Below are positions 45,141 to 54,249 of a DNA stretch of 64,000 nt, one piece after another. Every line of letters starts with the position of its first letter. Positions within the stretch are counted from its first letter, which is position 1. This DNA is from Eubacteriales bacterium (GTDB taxonomy: Bacteria; Bacillota; Clostridia; Lachnospirales; Lachnospiraceae). Under the pieces are notes generated by a model. That model made no database searches, had not been told where the DNA came from, and saw nothing but the letters and a program-made list of their open reading frames with translations. The stretch lies in the NCBI GenBank assembly GCA_030536995.1, contig JAUNOY010000003.1, positions 123,497 to 187,496 of the forward strand, written 5' to 3'. The translations under genes were made by a program, and so were the position numbers.

Positions 45141-45977
45141 TTATTTTACCGCACCTGTAATACCTTCTGCAAACTGTTTCTGCAGAACAAAGAACACGAT
45201 CATGGTAGGAATGGAACAGAATAATACGCCGCACATCAGCATACCGTAGTCTGTCACATATCCTGTAATCAGGTTTGCAATAAGCATTGGCATTGTCATT
45301 GCATTATTATCTGTCATAATTACCTTCGGCCACAGGTAAGAATTCCATGCATTCATAAACGTGATAACGGCGGCAGCTGCATAGGTGGATTTCATAGTCG
45401 GAATAAACATTCTGAAGAAAATCTGAACCTCATTAAGCCCGTCAATACGCGCTGCCTCAATAATATCCACAGGAAATGCCCTGGCATTCTGCCGGAACAT
45501 CATAATCATAAACGGCGTGGAAATAATCGGAAGGATGAAACCGATGGACGTATTCAGAAGCTTCGCCTTGGAAAACATCTGGAATAACGGAACCATAGTT
45601 GCAACCTGAGGAATCATCATAGCAAGAAGAAGGATGGAAAAAAGCATATCCTTGCCCTTATCATGGTAAATCTCAAATCCATATCCTGCAATAGAGCAGA
45701 CAAGAAGACAGATTACTGTGGTGAGAATCGCATAGAAAAACGAGTTTCCAAGAGCTCTCCATAATGGCTGCTGTGTTGTCAGGTTGCGGAAATTCTCCAT
45801 AAAGTGTGATCCCGGAAGCAGTCTTCCTCTGGAAACATCTGTGGAAGTGTTCGTCGCCGCAGAAATCATCCAGTACAGTGGGAACACAGAGATCAGGGAT
45901 ACGATACTCAGGAAAATATAGGTAGGAATCAGTCTGCGCTGAATCGCTGATTTGTTTTTCTTAGTCACGTGTATCAC
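45141..45977 (-). CDS. Carbohydrate ABC transporter permease, MalG type (beta-galactoside operon)
   Basis: 278 residues, six membrane helices, CUT1 family; EAA loop EAARIDGLNEVQIFFRMFIPTM. Its start overlaps the MalF-type permease by 17 bp, so translation is coupled. No ATPase in the operon. Confidence 0.88.
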   Translation of the reverse strand: MIHVTKKNKSAIQRRLIPTYIFLSIVSLISVFPLYWMISAATNTSTDVSRGRLLPGSHFMENFRNLTTQQPLWRALGNSFFYAILTTVICLLVCSIAGYGFEIYHDKGKDMLFSILLLAMMIPQVATMVPLFQMFSKAKLLNTSIGFILPIISTPFMIMMFRQNARAFPVDIIEAARIDGLNEVQIFFRMFIPTMKSTYAAAAVITFMNAWNSYLWPKVIMTDNNAMTMPMLIANLITGYVTDYGMLMCGVLFCSIPTMIVFFVLQKQFAEGITGAVK

Positions 45978-46860
45978 CTACTTTCAGATTGATAAATGCC
46001 AGAATCGCTACCATGATAAAAATCAGGAAGGACATAGCTGCTGCATAACCGAAGTTTGGCACATTAATGAAGCATGTATTATATACATAGTGCGACATGG
46101 TGATCGTACTGTTCGCAGGACCGCCCTTTGTCAGGTTGACAGACTCGTCGAAGAGCTGCAAAGTACCGTTTATAGACATAATAAACGTCATTATAATAGT
46201 CGGTTTCAGAAGTGGAACCGTAATCTTCCAGAATGTTTTCCACCCATTCGCGCCGTCAATCTTCGCTGCCTCATATACGGAATATTCAATATTCTGAAGA
46301 CCCGCCAGATAAAATACCATGTTATAGCCCGTCCATCTCCAGATCAGGGCAAGAATAATAACAATTTTCGCACTGGCTGAATTTCCCAGAAAATTGTATC
46401 CTGTTTCCAGAATTCCCAGTTTAATCAGAATACTGTTTACCAGTCCGTCTGTCGCAAACATGGAACGGAAAATCAAAGAGTAGGAAACCAGAGATGTCGC
46501 ACATGGAAGGAATACACAGGTACGGAAAAATCCCCGAAATTTTAAATCCTTGTTATTCAAAAGCTGCGCCAGTAAAATGGCAAGCACCAGCATAATCGGC
46601 ACCTGAATCAGAAGATACAGGAATGTATTGACAATAGACTGCTGGAATACCTTATCTGCCAGAATTCTCTGGTAGTTTTTAAATATCGGTTCCGCAAAAC
46701 GCATATTTGCGCCTGCTCCTGTCTGCAGGGAAACAATAAATGCGCGAACCATTGGATAAAAACTCATAATTGCAATAAGGATCGTCGCCGGAGTCAGAAA
46801 TGTCCATCCTGCAAGTCTCTGCTTCGCAACCAGAGTCATACCTTTCTTTTTGGAATTCAA
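45961..46860 (-). CDS. Carbohydrate ABC transporter permease, MalF type (beta-galactoside operon)
   Basis: 299 residues from the chosen start, six membrane helices, CUT1 family; EAA loop YEAAKIDGANGWKTFWKITVPLL. I chose the TTG at 46860 because AGGAGG lies seven bases before it; an ATG at 46839 and an in-frame ATG at 46887 lack a site. Pairs with the overlapping MalG-type permease. Confidence 0.86.
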   Translation of the reverse strand: MNSKKKGMTLVAKQRLAGWTFLTPATILIAIMSFYPMVRAFIVSLQTGAGANMRFAEPIFKNYQRILADKVFQQSIVNTFLYLLIQVPIMLVLAILLAQLLNNKDLKFRGFFRTCVFLPCATSLVSYSLIFRSMFATDGLVNSILIKLGILETGYNFLGNSASAKIVIILALIWRWTGYNMVFYLAGLQNIEYSVYEAAKIDGANGWKTFWKITVPLLKPTIIMTFIMSINGTLQLFDESVNLTKGGPANSTITMSHYVYNTCFINVPNFGYAAAMSFLIFIMVAILAFINLKVGDTRD

Positions 46861-46880
46861 AAAAATTCCTCCTTTCCCGG

Positions 46881-46924
46881 AAAACAAAACGGGGGAGCCG
46901 CCTGCAGCAGTCCCCCCTGTTTTC
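46881..46924 (-). terminator. Intercistronic terminator between binding protein and permease
   Basis: Minus strand AAAACAGGGGGG paired with TCCCCCGTTTT and a GC-rich inner stem, then GTTTT. Likely partial terminator and mRNA 3' end that favours binding protein over permease. Confidence 0.75.
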
Positions 46925-46932
46925 TTTTGACC

Positions 46933-48219
46933 TTATTCTGTCATCTTGAATGCAAGTGTATCCTGTGCTTCCTGAAGTGCATCTTCCTGCGCTGTTCCAT
47001 TTACAATATTAACAACCGCTGTGTTTACGCACTCTCTTGCCTCATAGTGGAATGGAGTTTTTGTGAACTCCGGAATATGAGAGGAGTATTCTACAATTGT
47101 TGAGAAGATTGGCTGTCCGTTGAAAAATTCGTTCGGCTCATTGTAAACTTCTGATTCACCAGCCGGGAGATAACAGGAGATAGCGCCTGTTGCCGGAAGG
47201 ATTGCATCATAGAATTCAGTACTGGAACCGAATGTACTTGCAAGGAAATCTTTCGCAAGATCTACATTCTGGCAATTTGATGTAATGTACCAGGAAGAGC
47301 CGCCGTTGTTTGCATAGTTTGTTGCAGTCTCGACATCATCAACCTTAGGCATGGTTGTAATTTCCCAGAGACCTTTCTGGTCTTCTGTTCCCATTAAAGT
47401 AGCTGTAATCCAGTTTCCGTTTACAATACCTGCTGCCTCGCCGCTTGTAATTGTAGAAATATATTCATCCCAGTTGTTTACCAGTTTTACAACATTGTTT
47501 TTAACAAGGTCTGTATAAAGCTCTACACATTTAGCTGCTGTTTCATTTCCGGCGATGAATGGTTCTCCGTTTTCATCTACGAAGTTAGCGCCGCAGGACT
47601 GAATCATCATCATCATTGTATCGCCGCCGTTTGCTTCGCTGGTAAGCAGATATTTACCGGTTTTTTCATGCACGTCCATACCGATTTCTTTAAATCTGCT
47701 CCATGTGATATCTGTCAGATCCTCGATTGTATAGCCAGCTTCTTTCAGGATGTCTGTACGGTAGCATCCGATAACAGCTCCGTTATCAAACGGAACTCCG
47801 TAATGCTTATCATCAACCATGGAATAAGACTGTTTCAGCGCTCCGAAATCATCCCAGTTAATTCCCATATCAGATACATCTGTAAATGCATCCGGATAAG
47901 TTTTCAGGAATTTCTGGAAGCTGTTGTCCTGCATCAGAACAATGTCCGGTAATGTGCTGTAATCGCCTGCATTTGCAGCAGTTGTCAGCTTCGTCTGGCA
48001 ATCATCAGAAGATGTTTCAATTACTTCAAGTTCAAATCCCTCATGATCCTTTGCATATTGTTCTCCGGCAATTTCCATTGCTTTGATGTTAAAGTTCTGA
48101 TCCCATGCCCATACTGTCAGCTTGTTGTCGCCCTCTGCTGCAACCGGAACTGCCATCGCTCCTGTCATGGAAACTACCATAGCGCCTGTAAGCAGTGCTG
48201 TAAAAATACGTTTTTTCAT
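46933..48219 (-). CDS. Extracellular sugar-binding protein of the beta-galactoside importer
   Basis: 428 residues, CUT1 binding-protein family: KLTVWAWDQNFNIKAMEIAG, LPDIVLMQDNSFQKFL, YGVPFDNGAVIGCYRTDIL. Signal peptide about 1-29 ending PVAAEG; no lipobox. First gene of the operon with two permeases, LacZ and GH42, so lactose or galacto-oligosaccharides are the likely ligands. Confidence 0.88.
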   Translation of the reverse strand: MKKRIFTALLTGAMVVSMTGAMAVPVAAEGDNKLTVWAWDQNFNIKAMEIAGEQYAKDHEGFELEVIETSSDDCQTKLTTAANAGDYSTLPDIVLMQDNSFQKFLKTYPDAFTDVSDMGINWDDFGALKQSYSMVDDKHYGVPFDNGAVIGCYRTDILKEAGYTIEDLTDITWSRFKEIGMDVHEKTGKYLLTSEANGGDTMMMMIQSCGANFVDENGEPFIAGNETAAKCVELYTDLVKNNVVKLVNNWDEYISTITSGEAAGIVNGNWITATLMGTEDQKGLWEITTMPKVDDVETATNYANNGGSSWYITSNCQNVDLAKDFLASTFGSSTEFYDAILPATGAISCYLPAGESEVYNEPNEFFNGQPIFSTIVEYSSHIPEFTKTPFHYEARECVNTAVVNIVNGTAQEDALQEAQDTLAFKMTE

Positions 48220-48521
48220 GTCTTATTTCCTCCTCATATTTTCGTCTCTCAGCTAGCTTGTGGCTGTATTATATCATCGGTTTTTTCCGAAGGGTTTGCA
48301 GAACCGCCCATGTAATGTGCATTTTCAACTATTTTAGTCTTTTTGTTTAGTATCTCATTCTTATTCCGTTATTTTTTCGTCATTATAACCAATTTTTTGT
48401 GTTTTCTCAACAAAAAAGAGTCTTTTATTTTATATATCTTTCACAAAAATCAGACATAAAACAAAGAACTCTATTTGTTTTTTATTCCAAAAAACAATCC
48501 CCGAGTATTTTTGACCTATTA
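48220..48521 (-). other. 302 bp gap: promoter region of the beta-galactoside operon
   Basis: No gene. It holds an extended -10 TGATATAAT (hexamer 48268-48273) with no good -35, a small dyad TTCGG/CCGAA next to it, and an ACTAAA direct repeat about 75 bp further upstream. The far half is very AT-rich. I see no clear terminator for the DUF6106 gene. Confidence 0.5.
48268..48276 (-). promoter_or_regulatory. Extended -10 promoter of the beta-galactoside operon
   Basis: Minus strand TGATATAAT, poor -35; activator dependence suspected. Confidence 0.55.
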
Positions 48522-49034
48522 TTATGCAAAAAAGACCTTTTCCGGATATCTGGTTTTAAGCACCTGAAGCATATTGTCTGTAAGATCCAACAGAAGTTTT
48601 ATCTTTCTTCCCTCTTCTGTAATAATCATTGTATAGTACAAAATATCCTCATCATAGGATGTATAATCGTATTTTTTCAGTTGTTCCGTACCTCCGTTTT
48701 TGCGGTACTTCGCAACAGAGGAATGCATGTTAGGAGCTGTGACTTCCATTTTATCAAGCTCCAGTTCATGCGCTGTCCGGCGATATTTCCCTCCATAAAT
48801 CACATCTATGGTCAGCGTGTTATTATCCAGAATATACTCATATTCTCTCCTGCTGAAGGTATTGAAAATAAAGTAAAGCCCTGCAAGCAAAAAACCTGAC
48901 AGCATAAATGCCTGAGATATCATAATTCCCAGCATCACAAAGATAAATGCAAAAACTGCAATACACTTGCTCAGCGCCCCTGACATAGGTTTCTTCTTTC
49001 TTGTTACCTGCTCTACAATTCTGTAATCGTACAT
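48522..49034 (-). CDS. DUF6106 family membrane protein
   Basis: 170 residues. A basic N-terminus is followed by two hydrophobic segments (about 22-40 and 42-62), then a soluble beta-rich domain (about 65-170) beginning YEYILDNNTLTIDVIYGGKYRR. It looks like DUF6106, a family of unknown function in Clostridia. It lies 51 bp after the AraC gene and is probably co-transcribed with it. Confidence 0.65.
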   Translation of the reverse strand: MYDYRIVEQVTRKKKPMSGALSKCIAVFAFIFVMLGIMISQAFMLSGFLLAGLYFIFNTFSRREYEYILDNNTLTIDVIYGGKYRRTAHELELDKMEVTAPNMHSSVAKYRKNGGTEQLKKYDYTSYDEDILYYTMIITEEGRKIKLLLDLTDNMLQVLKTRYPEKVFFA

Positions 49035-49085
49035 AAAATCTGTCCTCTCTTTATCTGCTTCTCTTTTTGACCTTCTCTTTTCCTT

Positions 49086-50024
49086 TTACCATCCTTCTTC
49101 CGAATGGATATTAAACTTCAGAAGCTGCTGTTCATAATTTTCCGGACGCCTTCTCCATTCCATAGGCGAAATACCCATCATCTGTCTGAAGTTCCGATTG
49201 AAAGTGGAATTTGTGTTAAATCCGCATGCCAGAGCAATCTCTGCCACCGGCTTATCTGTTTTCTTGAGATATTCACATGCCGCATGAATACGCACCATAT
49301 TAATATATTCCAGAGGCCCCATATGCATATATCCAGAAAAGAGTCTGCGGAAATGCGTCTCACTTAAATGGCATCTGTCCGCCAGATCTTCAATTCGTAT
49401 TTCATCCATATAATGCTCTGAAATATAATCGAGGACAATAGAAAGTATACTTATCGTCCGCGCTTCAGCAGAATCCGTCAAGGCTTCCTCCGGCGTTACA
49501 TTATGTCTTGCAATCTCTGCCAGAAGCGCAGCCAGCGCGCCTTTCGCCTCCTCCATATAAAATTCCCTGGAATGGCGCATAATTTCCATAATTGCCAGTA
49601 TTTTATTCGCCATCGTGGGACACTCTGTTTCTTTCATAAACAGGGCTCTGGAATTGATTCTCTCCAGCATTCTTTCCGCGCGTACGGCATTTCCCGTCAT
49701 TTGGGGCAAAAATTTCTCCACATCAATAAATAAATATTCCCAGTAACTGATATTTCCCGGAGCACTGTCCGTCGTATGAGGAAAATTCCGGGGAATTACA
49801 GTGAATTCTCTTCCGTGAAAGGGCAGAATATCCTCTCCGAAGGTTAGTGTACCTTCCCCTTCGTAGCAGAAACCGATTTCCAGAAAATTATGGAAATGGA
49901 GATAGTCCACATCACGCCCGTAATTCTGTCTCCATTTCTCTCCGAGAAGCGCAAGGATGGGGCTGTCTCCGGGCATCTGGTAATAGCGGTATTCCATTTT
50001 GGGTTTCTTTCGTTTTCTTGCCAT
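49086..50024 (-). CDS. AraC family regulator near the beta-galactoside operon
   Basis: 312 residues. Cupin-type sensor (about 35-120, YLHFHNFLEIGFCYEGEGTL) and two C-terminal helix-turn-helix motifs (IRIEDLADRCHLSETHFRRLF and PVAEIALACGFNTNSTFNRNF). It lies upstream of DUF6106 and the beta-galactoside operon on the same strand, so it is the candidate regulator of that operon; this is inferred from position. Confidence 0.85.
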   Translation of the reverse strand: MARKRKKPKMEYRYYQMPGDSPILALLGEKWRQNYGRDVDYLHFHNFLEIGFCYEGEGTLTFGEDILPFHGREFTVIPRNFPHTTDSAPGNISYWEYLFIDVEKFLPQMTGNAVRAERMLERINSRALFMKETECPTMANKILAIMEIMRHSREFYMEEAKGALAALLAEIARHNVTPEEALTDSAEARTISILSIVLDYISEHYMDEIRIEDLADRCHLSETHFRRLFSGYMHMGPLEYINMVRIHAACEYLKKTDKPVAEIALACGFNTNSTFNRNFRQMMGISPMEWRRRPENYEQQLLKFNIHSEEGW

Positions 50025-50047
50025 ATGCTGTCACATCCTTTAATCAG

Positions 50048-50081
50048 AAAAGGAGCTGCCGCTGATGCAGCCCGCTCCTTC
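50048..50081 (-). terminator. Hairpin between yerC and the AraC gene
   Basis: Minus strand AAGGAGC.GCTGC pairs with GGCAGCTCCTT and ends in TTTTC. Probably a terminator of the yerC transcript, possibly leaky. Confidence 0.6.
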
Positions 50082-50088
50082 TCAAATT

Positions 50089-50397
50089 TTATTCTTCGTT
50101 CTCTTCTTTGTTATCCGCCATTCTTGCGAATACCATTTCATAACCATCATTTCCGTAATTCAGGGAACGGTTCACACGGCTGATCGTCGCTGTGGAAGCT
50201 CCTGTTTTTTCGGAAATATCAAGATATGTCCTCTTGTCCATCAGCATCTTCGCAACTTCGAAGCGCTGAGATAAGGAGAGAAGCTCATTAATCGTACACA
50301 CATCTTCAAAGAAAGTGTAACATTCTTCCTTATTCTTCAGGCATAAGATCGCCTCAAATAGGTGGTCTACTGCCTCTGTTCTGATTTTTTTACTCAT
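50089..50397 (-). CDS. yerC: YerC/YecD family TrpR-related DNA-binding protein
   Basis: 102 residues with the TrpR-like helical fold. The helix-turn-helix is TYLDISEKTGASTATISRVNRSL (about 57-79), followed by YGNDGYE. Family members are small repressor-like proteins of unsettled target. It has its own promoter. Its place just upstream of the AraC gene may be chance. Confidence 0.88.
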   Translation of the reverse strand: MSKKIRTEAVDHLFEAILCLKNKEECYTFFEDVCTINELLSLSQRFEVAKMLMDKRTYLDISEKTGASTATISRVNRSLNYGNDGYEMVFARMADNKEENEE

Positions 50398-50491
50398 TTG
50401 CCTGCTCCTTTAACTCTTTAATAATTTTCATCTGTCCGCAAAGCTGTGCGGATATCCATAAGTTCATTCTCTTTTCGTTCCCAATGCTAAC

Positions 50492-50520
50492 ATTTTAACA
50501 CGGTAAACTGTGATAAGCAA
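50492..50520 (-). promoter_or_regulatory. Promoter of yerC
   Basis: -35 TTGCTT (50515-50520), 17 bp spacer, extended -10 TGTTAAAAT (hexamer 50492-50497). A short TCCGCA/TGCGGA hairpin lies in the leader near 50436-50455. Confidence 0.7.
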
Positions 50521-50559
50521 GCCTTTTGTAGGAAATTACAAAAATTTAATAAATTCATT

Positions 50560-51282
50560 TTAAAGATTTCGGTTAATATGTCCTCTCAAAGCTTCTACGG
50601 AACGGTTCAGAACAAGCTCCTCCGGGAAATCCAGTTCTGTGAGAAGCTCAATACAGTTATCGAATCCTGCAATCAGAGTGTCAAAATGCGCATCGCTGCT
50701 CATAACGACAGGTACTCTGTACTGTTTGCATAAGTTCAGTATTATCGTATCATTTTCTCTTCCGTTCTGCCTTGTGCATTCCGGGTCCATAGAGTGATTG
50801 TTAAGCTCCAGCACTTTCCCGTACTCTTTCGCCGCCTGTACCACAGCCGGATAATCCAGCTCGTATCTTCCATCATCCGGATGGCCGATGATATTTACAT
50901 GGGGATTTCTGATGGCATTTATTACGGCCTGTGTGTTTTCTTCCCGTGTTCCCGGTTTCATGCAGGGGGTATGAAGGCTTGCAATAATCACATCGAGCCC
51001 TGCCATAGTCTTTTCATGGAGGTCCAGAGTTCCGTTGGCATCCATGATATTTACTTCTGAGCCCAGAAGAAGCTTCACTCCGTAAAGCTCTCTTGGAACT
51101 ACTTTCAGATTATGAAAATGAAACTTATGACAAGTTCCCGGCATTGCCGGAGCATGTTCTGTAATTCCCAGAAGCTCCAGTCCCTTGTCAGCCGCAGCCT
51201 GCGCCATCTCTCTAAGCGTATTATAGGCATGCCCACTGGCTATCGTATGTGTATGAAGATCAAAAACGTAATGATAACTCAT
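50560..51282 (-). CDS. PHP-domain phosphatase, YcdX family (second copy)
   Basis: 240 residues. HxH motif FDLHTHTIASGH (His10, His12), GITEHAP, ASLHTP, GHPDDGRYELDYP and SSDAHFD complete the metal-site pattern. It is paralogous to the protein at 1954. The ATG at 51282 has GAGGAA upstream; the longer frame from 51357 runs through a hairpin. Downstream of the monosaccharide importer but separated by a hairpin; substrate unknown. Confidence 0.85.
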   Translation of the reverse strand: MSYHYVFDLHTHTIASGHAYNTLREMAQAAADKGLELLGITEHAPAMPGTCHKFHFHNLKVVPRELYGVKLLLGSEVNIMDANGTLDLHEKTMAGLDVIIASLHTPCMKPGTREENTQAVINAIRNPHVNIIGHPDDGRYELDYPAVVQAAKEYGKVLELNNHSMDPECTRQNGRENDTIILNLCKQYRVPVVMSSDAHFDTLIAGFDNCIELLTELDFPEELVLNRSVEALRGHINRNL

Positions 51283-51357
51283 ATGCTTTCCTCTTTCTGT
51301 AATAAAATAGACTTGAAGTTCTCCGGTCATTATACTATACCATCCGATAAATGCCAA

Positions 51358-51385
51358 GAGGTCTGCCGCAAAAGCAACAGACCTC
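51358..51385 (-). terminator. Hairpin after the MmsB-type permease
   Basis: Perfect GAGGTCTG/CAGACCTC stem with inner GC pairs. The minus-strand tail TTGGCATTTATC is only mildly U-rich, so termination may be partial. Confidence 0.5.
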
Positions 51386-51423
51386 CGGGGAGTATTTATG
51401 AAAAGATGAAAACATATCAGACA

Positions 51424-52608
51424 TTATTTTGCAATAAAGGATTTTCTCTTGCTGACAACATCGAAAATTACGGCTGCCAGAAGAACTGCGCCCTTTACTA
51501 CTTTCTGCATATTCTGATCTGTACCCATAATGCTCATACCCTGATTGATAAGACCCATGAGAAGCGCACCAACGATAACTCCCGGAATGGTTCCGGTTCC
51601 ACCGTATGCAGATGCTCCGCCTATAAAACAGGAGCCAATCGCATCCATTTCATAGTTCTGTCCATATGTAGGCTGTGCAGAGGTCATACGCGCAATTGTC
51701 AGAAGACCTGCAAGCCCTGCAAGGAATCCCATATTTGTATATGCGATAAAGTAAACTCTGTTTGTATTAATACCGGAAAGCTTCGTAGCCTTCTCATTTC
51801 CTCCTACTGCGTAGAAATGACGACCGATAGTTGTCTTGCTTGTGATATAACCATAAACAACAACTACAAGAAGTACCCATACAAGGGAAGTCGGAATACC
51901 TTTGTGCTGTGCAAGCTTGATGCAGATTCCCATAACTGCGACAATAATAAGCGCCATTTTTGCATACATTCCTGCTGCGCTTCCTGTCTCAAAGCCTGCT
52001 TTCTTACGTGCGAAATAGGAACGAAGGGTCACTGCAACATAGATGGTACATGCGATAATACCAACAGCAAGCGCTACTCTGTTCATTCCTTCGCCGCCGC
52101 CCAGAAAATCCGGAATATAGCAGTTTGCGCCGCCGCCGAACAGTTTGATAAAGGCTTCTGATTTAATCGGAAGTGTTTTTCCCTGAAGAACTACGTTGGA
52201 AAGACCACGGAACATCAGCATGCCTGCCAGAGTTACAATGAACGGAGGGATACGCACATAGGCGATCCAGAATGCCTGCCATGCACCAATAGCAGCTCCG
52301 ATAAGCAGTGCAAGAATGACTGCTACAGCAGTAGGAAGCTTCATATTTTCCATGAATACGCCGCACATAGCTCCTACGAAACACACAACAGAACCAACAG
52401 CAAGGTCAATATTTCCTCCTGTCAGGATACACAGAAGCATACCGGATGCAAGCACAAATACATATGCGTTCTGTGAAATCAGGTTATTAATATTCTGCGG
52501 AAAAAGAATCTTGCCCTGTGTTCCCCATGTGAAGAACAGTGCTACCAGAACAAGTACAATAATCATTGTATATTTTTGAAATCCGGCTTTTAATTTTGCT
52601 TTATCCAT
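51424..52608 (-). CDS. mmsB: Multiple-monosaccharide ABC transporter permease (MmsB/GguB type)
   Basis: 394 residues with about ten to twelve membrane segments, RbsC/XylH superfamily. Marks: LTGGNIDLAVGSVVCFVGA, RIPPFIVTLAGMLMFRGL, AVGGNEKATKLSGINTNRV, IGSCFIGGASAYGGTGTIPG. The length near 390 fits the MmsB/XylH branch rather than RbsC. Its start overlaps the ATPase stop by one base. Confidence 0.87.
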   Translation of the reverse strand: MDKAKLKAGFQKYTMIIVLVLVALFFTWGTQGKILFPQNINNLISQNAYVFVLASGMLLCILTGGNIDLAVGSVVCFVGAMCGVFMENMKLPTAVAVILALLIGAAIGAWQAFWIAYVRIPPFIVTLAGMLMFRGLSNVVLQGKTLPIKSEAFIKLFGGGANCYIPDFLGGGEGMNRVALAVGIIACTIYVAVTLRSYFARKKAGFETGSAAGMYAKMALIIVAVMGICIKLAQHKGIPTSLVWVLLVVVVYGYITSKTTIGRHFYAVGGNEKATKLSGINTNRVYFIAYTNMGFLAGLAGLLTIARMTSAQPTYGQNYEMDAIGSCFIGGASAYGGTGTIPGVIVGALLMGLINQGMSIMGTDQNMQKVVKGAVLLAAVIFDVVSKRKSFIAK

Positions 52609-54149
52609 TACTTACTCTCCTTTGCTGACTTCATAATACAGGTCATAATGCTTTCCTGTGTTGCTTCTTCACGGCTTAATTCTCCGGCAATCCTTCCCTC
52701 GTTCATAACATAAATACGGTCAGACATACCAAGAACCTCCGGAAGCTCGGAAGAAATCATAATGACGGATTTACCGGCTGCAACCAGATCGTTGATGATA
52801 CAGTAAATCTCGTACTTCGCGCCAACGTCGATACCTCTGGTCGGCTCGTCCAGAATCAGAACGTCCGGATCTGCGAACATCCATTTCGCAAGCAGAACCT
52901 TCTGCTGGTTACCACCGCTTAAGTTTCCTACATTCTGTTCTACAGACGGACATTTGGTTTTCAGTTTTTCCTTGTATTCTACAGCAACTGCATATTCCTT
53001 ATCCTGGTCGATCACTGAATTCCTGCTGACGCCCTTCAAATTTGCAAGGCTTGTGTTCATCTTGATGGTATTCGACAAAATCAGTCCGTCACCTTTACGG
53101 TCCTCTGTCACGTAAGCAAGCTTATGCTCGATCGCTTCACGCACATTGTGAAGATGCACTTCTTTTCCATTGAGGAGAAGCGTTCCGCTGATGTTTGAGC
53201 CGTAGCTTTTGCCGAAAATACTCATGGCAAGCTCCGTACGCCCTGCTCCCATCAGACCTGAGATACCTACAACCTCTCCCTTTCTTACTTTGATGGAAAC
53301 ATTGTCTACAACTTTACGTTCACTGTAAAGAGGATGATATACAGTCCAGTTTTTGACCTCCATGTTTACATCGCCGATTTTTACCCCATGACGTTTCGGG
53401 AAACGGTCAGCAATTTCACGACCTACCATGCCTCTGATGATACGGTCCTCTGAGAAGTCATCCACACCCTTTGTCAGGGTTTCAATAGTGGAACCGTCAC
53501 GGACTACCGTAATCTTGTCCGCCACGTAAGAAACCTCATTTAACTTGTGGGAAATAATAATAGAAGTCATTCCCTCTTTCTTTAATTTCAGCATCAGATC
53601 AAGAAGCGCCTTTGAATCAGATTCATTCAGGGATGAAGTCGGCTCATCCAGAATCAGAAGCTTCGCATTTTTTGCAAGAGCTTTAGCGATTTCCACAAGC
53701 TGCTGCTTGCCCACACCAATATCCTTGATATAGGTTCTTGAGGACTCGGTAAGTCCAACCTGTTTAATATATTTTTCTGCCAGTGAATGGGTTTCATCCC
53801 AGTTAATGGCAAGTTTTTTTCCACGTTCATTGCCAAGAAACATATTTTCCCCGATTGTCATATACGGAATCAGGGCAAGTTCCTGGTGAATAATTACAAT
53901 ACCCTTGGCCTCACTCTCTTTGATGTCATGGAACTTACAGATTTCTCCGTTATAGATAATATCCCCTTCATAGGATCCATGTGGATATACACCGGAAAGA
54001 ACATTCATCAGAGTAGATTTACCGGCGCCGTTTTCGCCTACAAGCGCATGGATTTCTCCCTCTTCCACCTGAAGATTTACGTTATCAAGTGCCTTTACAC
54101 CGGGGAATGTTTTGGTGATATTTTTCATTTCCAACAGTATCTTTGCCAA
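52608..54149 (-). CDS. mmsA: Multiple-monosaccharide ABC transporter ATP-binding protein (MmsA/GguA type)
   Basis: 513 residues, two ABC domains. Walker [15 protein letters not shown] (about 38-51), degenerate first signature [20 protein letters not shown]; the second domain has [26 protein letters not shown] and [11 protein letters not shown]. It energises the ChvE-like/MmsB importer. A strong hairpin separates it from the binding-protein gene. Confidence 0.9.
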   Translation of the reverse strand: MAKILLEMKNITKTFPGVKALDNVNLQVEEGEIHALVGENGAGKSTLMNVLSGVYPHGSYEGDIIYNGEICKFHDIKESEAKGIVIIHQELALIPYMTIGENMFLGNERGKKLAINWDETHSLAEKYIKQVGLTESSRTYIKDIGVGKQQLVEIAKALAKNAKLLILDEPTSSLNESDSKALLDLMLKLKKEGMTSIIISHKLNEVSYVADKITVVRDGSTIETLTKGVDDFSEDRIIRGMVGREIADRFPKRHGVKIGDVNMEVKNWTVYHPLYSERKVVDNVSIKVRKGEVVGISGLMGAGRTELAMSIFGKSYGSNISGTLLLNGKEVHLHNVREAIEHKLAYVTEDRKGDGLILSNTIKMNTSLANLKGVSRNSVIDQDKEYAVAVEYKEKLKTKCPSVEQNVGNLSGGNQQKVLLAKWMFADPDVLILDEPTRGIDVGAKYEIYCIINDLVAAGKSVIMISSELPEVLGMSDRIYVMNEGRIAGELSREEATQESIMTCIMKSAKESK

Positions 54150-54180
54150 AATTTCGCCCTCCAGACTTATGTCAAAATCA

Positions 54181-54206
54181 ACAGGCGGGCGCGTAGGCCC
54201 GCCTGT
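54181..54206 (-). terminator. Intercistronic hairpin between chvE-like gene and mmsA
   Basis: ACAGGCGGGC, six-base loop, GCCCGCCTGT: a perfect 10 bp GC-rich stem. The tail TGATTTTG is weakly U-rich. Likely an mRNA-stabilising or partial terminator element. Confidence 0.65.
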
Positions 54207-54249
54207 ATAAATTTACTACGGTTAGTATTTTTACAGTAATGGTAATCCA

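Noticed and set aside
51112-52161. 349-codon plus-strand frame opposite mmsB
   Set aside because: Covers parts of two real minus-strand genes and a hairpin; Cys/Asn-rich, no recognisable domain.
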